This document shows positions 36,020 through 45,500 of a DNA stretch of 64,000 bases, one piece after another. The notes beneath the pieces were generated by a model. That model saw nothing but the letters and a program-made list of their open reading frames with translations. It searched no databases and was not told where the DNA came from. Position 1 is the first letter of the stretch, and each line of letters opens with the position of its first letter. Origin of the DNA: Actinernus sp. WN-2022 (taxonomy: Eukaryota; Cnidaria; Anthozoa; Actiniaria; Actinernidae); contig JAOWCC010000577.1 in assembly GCA_030867875.1 (NCBI GenBank), positions 149,474,344 through 149,538,343 on the forward strand. The letters are read 5' to 3'. The translations under genes were made by a program, and so were the position numbers.

Positions 36020-39000
36020 TCAATATGACGTTAATAAGAATATTTTTAAGTTTGATTTAAAGTTTTTTAAGCTAGAAGAATTTGTCAACTCATCGTTTAA
36101 TGAGTTCCAAAGTTGCGGGCCTTGATATTTAATGCAAAATTGTTTGAGTCTAGTTCTACAAAAGTGGGAACGAAGTCTAGAAGCATTTCTGGTATTATAA
36201 TTATGTAATTGTTTGCCGGAAGTAAACAGACCATTGAAACTAGAAGGAAGTAAATGATTAGAATAAGAGTACATAAAAATGCCAGTTTGCAGTGAATTGA
36301 TTTCAAAGACTTTCAATATCTCTAATTGTTTGAAAATAGGACCAGAGGGAGCATCAAAATGTGTGTTTTCTATTGTCCTTACAACACGTTTTTGTAGGAG
36401 CAGTAGTCTACGAAGATTAGTTGGGTAGGTTGAAGCCCAAACTATATTACAGTAATGCAAATATGGATAGATTAAAGAGTAGTATAGTGAAAGCAATGAT
36501 TTCCTAGGTAAATAAAAACTTGATTTGTATATGATTCCAACTGACTTTGAAATTTTAGTTGTTATATAATTTATATGAGACTTCCAGGCTAGGTTTTGAT
36601 CAATTATAACTCCTAAAAACGAGGTTTGTGATACCTGTTTAATTTTAATACCATCAATTAATAGGGGGTCAATTGTGTAATTCGGTCTCTGTCGTGATTT
36701 AAATACCATGAAATTTGTCTTTTTTGAGTTTAGTGAAAGTTTATTTGCTTTAAACCAGGTGGAAACTTTAATCATTTCAGTGTTGAGTACGTTAAACAAA
36801 GAATTAGGATCTTTATGAGACAAAAAAACGTTCGTATCATTTGCAAATAAAATAAATTTTAATATATTTGAGGCATTTGAAATATCATTTATATACAAAA
36901 GAAAGAAAAGTGGTCCAAGTATTGAACCATGAGGAACGCCACAAGCGATATTTTGGTGAGAGGAACTGGAGTCATTGTATTGTACAAATTGTTTTCTGTT
37001 CGTAAAATAGCTTTTTACCCATTCAAGAGCGATTCCACGTATACCATAGTGATAGAGCTTATCAAATAAGATGCGATGGTTAACCGTGTCAAAGGCTTTA
37101 GATAAATCAAGAAAAATACCAGCAGTAAATTCTTTTTGGTCTATTGCAGTAGACACATTATCTAGTAATTGTAGAAGCGCAAATGACGTAGAGTGATTTT
37201 TTCTAAATCCATATTGATTGTGATATAAAATATCTTTAGCATTTATAAAGTCGTAAATTCGGTTGTAGACAACCCTTTCTAGAAATTTCGAAAAGCAAGG
37301 TTGAATAGATATCGGTCTGTAATTATTAAAAAACATTGGATCATCTGCTTTGAATGTAGGAACGACTTTAGCAATCTTCATACTATCAGGGACAATACCC
37401 GTAGTTAGAGATAGGTTGATAATATACTTAAGTGGCTCAGAGATACTAAGTATAGATTGTTTAACTGTTGTTATTGATACATTATCATGCCCAGAGGCTT
37501 TACCTGATTTAAGAGTATTACATATATCTTCTATCTCATTTTTTGTAACGGGTTTAAGAAAGATACTAGATTGATAATTACCCGATAGGAATGATGTGTG
37601 AGATATAGGAGTATCAGGGATTTGATCAGCTAAATTTACAGCAACATTTGTAAAATAACTACAGAATCGATTAGCAATTTCTAAAGGATCAGTAATTTCA
37701 TTATTATTATGCATGAACGTCGAGGGTAGTTTAGACCTGGATTTACGTCTGTGAATTATCTCATTCAATAATCTCCAAGTTTGCTTCATGTTATTTCGCA
37801 CCTTTACTAGTTGCGATTCATAATAATTACGTTTCGAAATTCTTAACAAATGATTTAGTTTATTCTTATAATTTTTATACTTAAAGTCGTTACGTGGACA
37901 AGGGTTTCTAAGGAACCGTTTATAAAGTTTGTTTTTCTTGCTAATTGATTTCATAAGAGCGCTCGATATCCATGGTTTTTTAAGTGAAATTAAAGCTTTT
38001 TTATTTAATTTTCTAAAAGGAAAAGAATCGTTGTAGGTTTTAGTGAATTTGTTTACAAATACATTATACGCATCATTGGGATCACAAGAGTTATATACTT
38101 CAGACCAGTTAATGCCATTCAAAGAATTGCCAAATTTTTCTTTGTTGGCTTCGCTAAAAACCCGCGCAAAAAGTACGTCGCTTTTTTTTGGACTAGGAAA
38201 ACTGGAGTCCTTTGAAATGGAAAATACGGGAAAATGATCAGAAATGTCCGTGAAAAAGAGCCCGCTCTTTATATTGGTAAAATCATTAGTAAAAATGTTG
38301 TCAATTAGTGTTGCAGAGTTAGCGGTTATTCTCGAGGGTCTTGTAATTAGTGGAAAAAGGGAACAAGAGAACATACCATCTAGGAATTCACCCGTAACAG
38401 AGTGGCTGTCACGGTTAAGGAGATTTAGATTGAAATCTCCCATTATGTAAGTAAGTTTGTTTTCTTTAGAAATGTTGGAAATTATTTCATTGTATTTCAC
38501 AAGAAAGGCATCTGAATTATTGTTAGGAGGTCTATAAACTACACCAGCAATTGTGTTTTTCCCGAGAGGATTCTGAATTTCAATAAAAAGAGCTTCAAAT
38601 AAGTCAGAGCTTTTGTAATTTAAATCCTCACGAATTCTAAATTCAATTTTTTCGTCTAAGTAAATAGCCACTCCACCACCAGATTTATCTTCACGATTTT
38701 GGTGTATAAATGTATATCCAGGAATACCAACATGACTGGATTTTTCGGTTAACCAAGTTTCTGAAAGGCCAATAAACGAGAACTTGAACGACAAACATGA
38801 CAAAAAATCAGTCAATTTATCATAATTACGCGAGAAACTCCGAATATTTAAGTGCATAAATGAAAGTGAAGATGACTCTGGATATGGAGCTGAGGTATTG
38901 AACAAGTTGTTGAACTGGTCAACGAGTAAGTAATCGCAGGTTTTAGGGCAATTGAAGTTCAAATCAGGATCTAGGTCCTGGAATAAAGTTAAATTAACAT

Positions 39001-39310
39001 CAGGATTATTAAATAAAGGATTGAAATTTAAAGTTGCTAACCTGTCGTAATCATAATTTAGAGAACCATTGGCTAGCTCATAAATACAGTAGTCGAAATA
39101 ATCATCGTCAAGATGGTTGAAAGGAAAAGAACATTTTAAACAATTTGAACACAGCCAAGAGGGTAGTTTTTGCGCTAGGTTCCAGTCAGAGAGATTATTA
39201 AGACATGTACATTTAACATGATAGTAACAAAAGCAGTGTGAACATTGAGTATATCTTTGATTTTCCCTGACTGACTTCGCGCAAAATTTACAAACTAAAG
39301 GTAAATTCAT
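36020..39310 (-). CDS. LINE ORF2: PHD-like finger, APE endonuclease, reverse transcriptase (1096 aa)
   Basis: An uninterrupted frame from ATG at 39310. Residues 8-57 form a C4HC3 PHD-like finger (CKFCAKS, CSHCFCYYHVKC, WLCSNC). The APE-type endonuclease spans about 150-390: HLNIRSFSRN, LSETWL, GGGVAIYL, MGDFNLNLL and ISDHFPVF with the catalytic D-H pair. RT spans about 560-900: NNYRPISI, YGFRKNHST, motif A FLDLSKAFDTVNHRIL, motif B GVPHGSILGP and motif C LFANDTNVF. The C-terminal region (YYSLIYPYLHYCNIVW, NYNTRNASRL) follows. Two core motifs are altered: the usual PQG is PHG, and the usual FADD is FAND (codon AAT), which replaces a metal-binding aspartate. The ORF is complete, but the reverse transcriptase is probably inactive. 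Confidence 0.93.
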   Translation of the reverse strand: MNLPLVCKFCAKSVRENQRYTQCSHCFCYYHVKCTCLNNLSDWNLAQKLPSWLCSNCLKCSFPFNHLDDDYFDYCIYELANGSLNYDYDRLATLNFNPLFNNPDVNLTLFQDLDPDLNFNCPKTCDYLLVDQFNNLFNTSAPYPESSSLSFMHLNIRSFSRNYDKLTDFLSCLSFKFSFIGLSETWLTEKSSHVGIPGYTFIHQNREDKSGGGVAIYLDEKIEFRIREDLNYKSSDLFEALFIEIQNPLGKNTIAGVVYRPPNNNSDAFLVKYNEIISNISKENKLTYIMGDFNLNLLNRDSHSVTGEFLDGMFSCSLFPLITRPSRITANSATLIDNIFTNDFTNIKSGLFFTDISDHFPVFSISKDSSFPSPKKSDVLFARVFSEANKEKFGNSLNGINWSEVYNSCDPNDAYNVFVNKFTKTYNDSFPFRKLNKKALISLKKPWISSALMKSISKKNKLYKRFLRNPCPRNDFKYKNYKNKLNHLLRISKRNYYESQLVKVRNNMKQTWRLLNEIIHRRKSRSKLPSTFMHNNNEITDPLEIANRFCSYFTNVAVNLADQIPDTPISHTSFLSGNYQSSIFLKPVTKNEIEDICNTLKSGKASGHDNVSITTVKQSILSISEPLKYIINLSLTTGIVPDSMKIAKVVPTFKADDPMFFNNYRPISIQPCFSKFLERVVYNRIYDFINAKDILYHNQYGFRKNHSTSFALLQLLDNVSTAIDQKEFTAGIFLDLSKAFDTVNHRILFDKLYHYGIRGIALEWVKSYFTNRKQFVQYNDSSSSHQNIACGVPHGSILGPLFFLLYINDISNASNILKFILFANDTNVFLSHKDPNSLFNVLNTEMIKVSTWFKANKLSLNSKKTNFMVFKSRQRPNYTIDPLLIDGIKIKQVSQTSFLGVIIDQNLAWKSHINYITTKISKSVGIIYKSSFYLPRKSLLSLYYSLIYPYLHYCNIVWASTYPTNLRRLLLLQKRVVRTIENTHFDAPSGPIFKQLEILKVFEINSLQTGIFMYSYSNHLLPSSFNGLFTSGKQLHNYNTRNASRLRSHFCRTRLKQFCIKYQGPQLWNSLNDELTNSSSLKNFKSNLKIFLLTSY

Positions 39311-39349
39311 TTAAAATGAGATTTAGAGTACTTACTATAATAGAAGAAA

Positions 39350-39678
39350 TTACGTAGAGTGCCTATTTTTAATTACGAGTTTGTCCAACACGAAATATGC
39401 AATCTTTCCTTGTTCCTTGGCTTCTCTTAACTTGGGATATAGGGCCTTTCGTTTCTGTATAGTCTCCGCCGCTACGTCTTCATTCACGAAAAGTCCTTCA
39501 GGCTTCAAAATTCTCGCTTGCTTGAGTATTAGTTCCTTCTCCTTCCAATCGTAGAGCCTACATATGACAGTCTTAGGGCCGGGGCGGGGAGTACCATCAG
39601 GTTTCGTTGAGCTTCCTGTACGGTGCGCTCTTTCAATTTGTGGCTCAGAGTCTAGGCGAAGCTTCTCTTTCAAGATTA
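39350..39678 (-). pseudogene. LINE ORF1 C-terminal fragment (transposase_22-like)
   Basis: The last 107 codons or so of an ORF1 read ERAHRTGSSTKPDGTPRP, VICRLYDWKEKELILKQAR and PEGLFVNEDVAAETIQKRKA. The ERAHRxG...RP...V-x-R-x-x-x-x-K-E pattern is that of the RNA-binding ORF1 protein of several LINE groups. The N-terminal part is missing because the element is 5'-truncated at the satellite junction. It ends 39 bp before the ORF2 ATG. Confidence 0.8.
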
Positions 39679-40440
39679 ATTTTGCTGTAGATGTCCTGTT
39701 ATAGATGACGTCACAAGGTCACGCGTGGACTCTGTTTTGTCGGTAAAGTTCTCTAATTATTGTATAAACAAATAGATGTCATTTTGCTTTGGATCTGTCC
39801 TGTTATAGATGACGTCACAAGGTCACGCGTGCACTCTGTTTTGTCGGTAAAGTTCTCTAATTATTGTATAAACAAATAGATGTCATTTTGCTGTGGATGT
39901 CCTGTTATAGATGACGTCACAAGGTCACGCGTGGACTCTGTTTTGTCGGTAAAGTTCTCTAATTATTGTATAAACAAATAGATGTCATTTTGCTGTGGAT
40001 CTGTCCTGTTATAGATGACGTCACAAGGTCACGCGTGCACTCTGTTTTGTCGGTAAAGTTCTCTAATTATTGTATAAACAAATAGATGTCATTTTGCTGT
40101 GGATCTGTCCTGTTATAGATGACGTCACAAGGTCACGCGTGCACTCTGTTTTGTCGGTAAAGTTCTCTAATTATTGTATAAACAAATAGATGTCATTTTG
40201 CTGTGGATCTGTCCTGTTATAGATGACGTCACAAGGTCACGCGTGGACTCTGTTTTGTTGGTAAAGTTCTCTAATTATTGTATAAACAAATAGATGTCAT
40301 TTTGCTGTGGATCTGTCCTGTTATAGATGACGTCACAAGGTCACGCGTGGACTCTGTTTTGTTGGTAAAGTTCTCTAATTATTGTATAAACAAATAGATG
40401 TCATTTTGCTGTGGATCTGTCCTGTTATAGATGCATAGAT
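39679..40440. repeat. 104-bp tandem satellite, right block (about 7 units)
   Basis: TGACGTCA occurs at 39706, 39810, 39912, 40016, 40120, 40224 and 40328, in units nearly identical to the left block. The array ends near 40440, where a flank similar to 33580-33645 begins (gaacatcag...tctcgtggcg...ttctcttcacgttg). Confidence 0.92.
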
Positions 40441-40934
40441 GCCTTCAACACGTGAACAGAACATCAGTTCCGACGCTCAACTGCGTCTCGTGGCGTACTT
40501 CTTTGTTCTCTTCACGTTGAACGTCATCAGTGCTCTATCAGAGGATAGATGCACGGAAACATGACATGTATTTGTTAAACAGAACACGGGAAACCATACA
40601 AACAGAACATAGAAAACCATACAAACAGAACTTTCGGTGAAGGCTTTATGATATAAAGGGACAGTAAATTAAGGACGCAAGCTTTCAGTCTTCTGTTAGA
40701 ATACTAAATTCCTGGACTAAAATAAAAATAAATCGATACAAGGTAGTCAATAGCGCTGTAGAACCGAACACGTTAATTCATTTTTGACACTCAGCATTCG
40801 AGTGCTCTATTTGAATTTCGCGCGATAAGAAATATCAGCGATCGTTCAAGCGGAGCATCACGTTACAGAGCTTTGAACAGAGATGTTCACACTTATACAG
40901 GGACGGCGGGGCGAAATTTCAAGTGTGTGTATGA
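40441..40934. other. Right flank of the composite repeat; no gene
   Basis: 40450-40520 matches 33580-33645 in direct orientation. Two near copies of acagaac...aaaccatacaa follow (40577-40630). Nothing coding is seen. Confidence 0.45.
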
Positions 40935-40956
40935 GGGGGGGGGGGGGGGGGGGGGG
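40935..40956. repeat. Poly-G run of 22
   Basis: An uninterrupted G run. It lies just left of the tandem duplication at 40979-41617. Confidence 0.9.
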
Positions 40957-40978
40957 CTATAGCCCTCCCCCTTGTTCA

Positions 40979-41617
40979 CAGAAGCACAACGTGAACAAAA
41001 ATCGCTCATGTGAAAATTTTATTTTGGGTTACCTGTGTTGCGAGGCGTACACCACAGGTAACCCAAAATCAAACTCGCCCGATTTTACACTTGAACGGCG
41101 ACTACCAACGAACATCTTTATACTTGTGACCATCCGAAGTGCGGTAGAGACGATTATGCAAAGTTATTTTATTTAATATCTTCATATGTACACCTAATGC
41201 GTGATATTATGAACTACCAAGAACCATTACCAGGAACTGTCTTCTGTTTGGGCTGTCTGTAAATCGAAAGGGAACAATAGTTCGCAGAAGCACAACGTGA
41301 ACAAATGAAGTGAAGTATATGCAAACATCGCTCATGTGAAAAGCCCACTAGCCTGCTAGCTTTTATCGATAATTTGATTTTGGGTTACCTGGGTTGCGAG
41401 GCGTACACCACAGGTAACCCAAAATCAAACTCGCCCGATTTTACACTTGAACGGCGACTACCAACGAACATCTTTATATTGTGACCATCCGAAGTGCGGT
41501 AGAGACGATATAATATCTTCATATGTACACCTAATGCGTGATATTATGAACTACCAAGAACCATTACCAGGAACTGTCTTCTGTTTGGGCTGTCTGTAAA
41601 TCGAAAGGGAACAATAG
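40979..41617. repeat. Two-copy tandem duplication, each copy with a hairpin tgggttacctg / caggtaaccca
   Basis: About 300 bp is repeated nearly exactly (41020-41280 and 41376-41617), with small indels between the copies. Each copy has the palindromic pair ttttgggttacctg and caggtaacccaaaatc around tgcgaggcgtacacca. Confidence 0.85.
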
Positions 41618-42563
41618 ACTGCCTCATTGTTGTGAGGTAAGGTGCAATGCGTAATCATTGGTATTTGTGAAACAATATTTTTCGACTTATTTAAAAACCT
41701 GAAGACAGGTGTTAAATTATACTGGATTTCTAGCATGCAATGGGCGTGGCGTTTTCTTGCTGTCCAAGGTATGTCCTCCTTATTAATTCTGTTACTCAAC
41801 TTTTACTTCCAATGGGAATTTTCAAACCACACGCAAACCGGATCCGGTAGTGCAGCACATCCCTAATACGTCATTAATATGAATCCCCCAACCCCTGGGA
41901 TTATCGTGTTACAACGAATGATTCATATGTGAGCAAGCACAACTAACTGCTCTGTCTGCTCCAAGAAGCGTTCATAACTCCGGCTCCTTTTTCTCCCTCA
42001 GAGCAATGATGTCGTACTTCTGAGCGCTAGTACAGAACTGTACTTAGTTTTGGACAGTAAGCAGCATATTACACGGGAATCCTGTGCTAGTAGTTATATG
42101 TTGTTATCTGAAGTCAGGAATCTGAGGATAGTAAAAAAAAAAAGATTTGTAAAATTTCCTCAAAAAACAGCTGGAACCAATCCACAGTTGACAACCATGC
42201 AGTATTTCTTCCAGCAAACTAATTCCTCTATTCGATGGTTATCTAGTTTCTGGGGAAAAAAGAAACTAGTGTAGGTCAGCGTCAGCGAGCATGTTAGACG
42301 CTGGTTTTATCAACTAAGAGCTGGCTCTTTGTCTTTCGCGCTGACAAAGGGTTAGCGCTCGAAACGTCAGCTGCAACGAGCTTCCGTCCCACTGCGGCAA
42401 GCATTTACATGGTGGCTCTTGGTCCCCTTTCCTCGATGCATGATTGAAATGATACGCTTTACATTGAAATGATGAAAGGACATGCAACTGGAAAATCCTA
42501 ACAATTCCTTTCCGTTGAATTGTAAATCAGCTGATGCTGCGGCTGTACATTCAATACAAGATA
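41618..42563. other. Region between repeats and TPGS1; repeat-like, no gene assigned
   Basis: A 74-codon ORF at 42050-42274 has no recognised family. The word gcgctgacaaagggttagcg, continuing ctcgaaacgtcagc (42338-42371), contains a gctgac/gtcagc pairing and looks like part of a dispersed element. The TPGS1 3' UTR should lie here but shows no clear AATAAA. Confidence 0.3.
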
Positions 42564-45500
42564 TCATGAACTCCAACGTGCCATGCAGCCCACCTGACTG
42601 AGGAAAATCTCAGCTGCTGCGGCGACGAATTCTTCTTTTTCTAACGTCTTCCTGTTGAGACCACGCTTTGATAACACCTTGAAATACAACGATATTACAA
42701 CTTGGATTAAGAATGTTGGCATAAAGTAATCCACATATTATATAAGAACACTCTTGTGGGGAACATACATATTATAGTCAGTGAAAATGTCACAAAGGTG
42801 ACATTGTCTGCTTTTAATGGCATTAGGAGAAGAAAGGCCAAGAGACATCTCATCTCATATTTATTAATCCTTTTAGTCATAAAGACTGTACAGGATGTTA
42901 CAAAAAGGTCAAACGGCCGAAACATGTAAATTTAAAAATAAATATAAAAAAATAGATATAGATATAAATAAATATCTAAGTAGATACGATGATCAATAAT
43001 AACAATAAACAGAAACGAAGACCTTGTTACACACTTCATAACATTGTGCTATTTAACTGGGAAGTGCCTCTCTCTGGAAAATATCTACTGAACCTGCATT
43101 AACTGTGCTTAACTGGAGATTATATTCCACATTGGAAAAACTCGCGAAAAAAAAAAACTTATACGCATTTATGTTAGCTGGAATATGCCGAAATTTATAA
43201 GGATGGTTCGAGCGTGTTCTATTATCAGCAATTTGAACAGTCAGGAAAGCCTAGGAAACAAATATTGTGGACAGTTTTATACATCATAGTTGCAGTATTT
43301 ATGTATCTTAACGGCATTCTAAAGTGCTCCAACCGATAGATTGGCGCATTGCAGTAATGCTTGAATATCTAGAATAATCATTGTACACAAAGCATAAGGC
43401 ATTCCGCTGTACTGCCTCTAAAGAACCAGTACGAACCGGTATGTAACGGGAGGCCACCAACACACAGGGTCTTGAAATAACCGAGAAGAAGGGCCTTTGC
43501 ATTATCATGAACTCTAAATGGTTAGACCTTCCCGTCTTCTTGGATAATGATGTAAAACCGTAGGACTAAGGCAACAGAGGGCCACATACATGGAAAATTA
43601 CTGAGCTTCATGTCATGAGGTTAAATGCATTTGTTATAGATAGTGTGAATTTACTTTTAATTTACTGTAATGTCAGTTTTAGATAAATGTACATGTAGGA
43701 TTCTTCATTCCTACTGTATACAAGAACAAGCAGTCTCACCTCTGTTGCTGATTTCTTGAAGCTTTTTGAACTTAAAAGGGTCCCGGCTTGGATTATACTG
43801 TAAAAAGAAAACTCATCTCTTTATTGGGAAATTACCTCACAGGTATATATATATATATTTATTTATGTTTTAACATTTAAAATTACCATTGTAACATAAT
43901 ATATATTTTTGGTATGAAATAAAGACACTTTGCTTGTTATTATTGTTATTATTAATAATTTATGAAATGCAATAACCTGCTGTTTAGCAAAGTGGAAAAG
44001 TGACACTCTGACGTGCAGGTCAGGGCCCGGTTCCTGAAAGCCCGATTAGCGCTAATCCTGGATTAACTCTCAACGAAAGGTATTAGTTGTCATGGTAATT
44101 AACTCTGGATTAGCACTAATCGGGCTTCCAGGAACCGGGCCCTGGTTTAATTCTACCCTGGTACATTTGACCACTGTCAATCCTTTGCGAATGTAACACA
44201 GTAAAACACACATAGAAATCCCCTATTTTTTCAATGACAGTGATTGGTAACATCACATGTACTGATGATTGGAAAAAAGCTAAAGTATCACCCATCTACA
44301 AATCAGACTCTAAATCCATCCCTGGAAACTATAGACCAATTTCAGTACTTCCGATTATAAGTACTGAAATTAGGTAATGGAGAGAAGGTAATGGAGAGAA
44401 TTGCATATGACCCCTTGTATAAATACCTTACTTACAACAATCTTCTGAATGAATGTCAATCAGGTTTTCGGTCATTGCATTCAACATGCACAGCTCTCTT
44501 GCATGCCACAAATAATTGGTTACTAAATATGGATCAGGGCCGGTTAAATGGAGTCCTTTTTGTAGATTTAAAAAAAGCATTTGATACGGTCGACCACACT
44601 ACACTGTTGAAAAAGCTAAATGTTTATGGAATAAGAGGAGGTGAACTAAAATGGTTTCAGTCCTACCTGTCTAATCGTTCTCAGCAATTGCCAAGTCAAT
44701 GGTATTTTATCGGACATACAAACCATATCATATGGAATACCACAAGGGTCCATTCTTGGCCCCCTCCTCTTTCTTATATACATAAATGACTTCCCAAATT
44801 CTTTGAGTAATTGCACCACTGGTATGTTTGCTGATGACACATATATAACTAATGCCAACACTAGTATCGTGCAAGTAGAGGAATTAAATATATTTGAAGA
44901 TTTGAAGCAAACTGAAAAGTGGCTTATTGCCAATAAATTGAGCTTCAATGACATCAAAACTAAATACATGGTCATTGGATCAAGCCAAAGAATAAAACAA
45001 AATGCTCCAGCAGTTTCACCATATTTTTGTGGCCTCTCAATCAAACAAGTAGAAGATTTCAATTAACTTCTTGGTGTATACATGCACATAGATGAAAATT
45101 TAAATTTCAAACCCCATATATGTCATCAGCAAAGTTACAACAGGTCTAAAGATGCTATATCGCATAAGAGATCTTACAGATAATAGAAGCACTATGATTA
45201 ACATTTATAATTCCCTTATCCAACCTTATTTTGATTACTGCAGCACCGTCTGGACAGGTTGTAATAAAGGTCTTAAAGAAAAGCTCCAAAAACTCCAAAA
45301 TAGAGCAGGTCGAATAATAACTAGATCAGACTATAGCGTTCGCTCTCACACCATCAGAGAACAATTGAAATGGCTAACTCTTGATGAGAGAAGAGCAAAA
45401 TTAGAAGCTATTATGATGTATAAAGTTCTCAATGGTCAGGGGCCTGGATATTTAAAAGAAATGTTCTCATATTCTGGTGAACACCACAACTACAATTTAA

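Larger units (their letters stand above)
35733..39678 (-). mobile_element. CR1/L2-type LINE insertion inside the satellite (5'-truncated)
   Basis: A non-LTR element on the minus strand carries a partial ORF1 (39350-39678), a full-length ORF2 (36020-39310) and about 290 bp of 3' UTR (35733-36019). It separates the satellite words ...aaatagatgtc (35732) and attttgctgt... (39679), which are adjacent in other units. The element therefore entered one monomer without visible loss. No clear target duplication or long tail is seen. Confidence 0.9.

Noticed and set aside
34176..40440. CRISPR-like array
   Set aside because: Units are 104 bp and contiguous, without unique spacers, in an animal genome; it is a tandem satellite.
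43740..43797. Reading this TPGS1 exon in the frame YNPSRDPFKFKKLQEISN
   Set aside because: That frame looked similar to the YSELL region, but splice phases and the true exon for that region (49678-49741) show the other frame is used.
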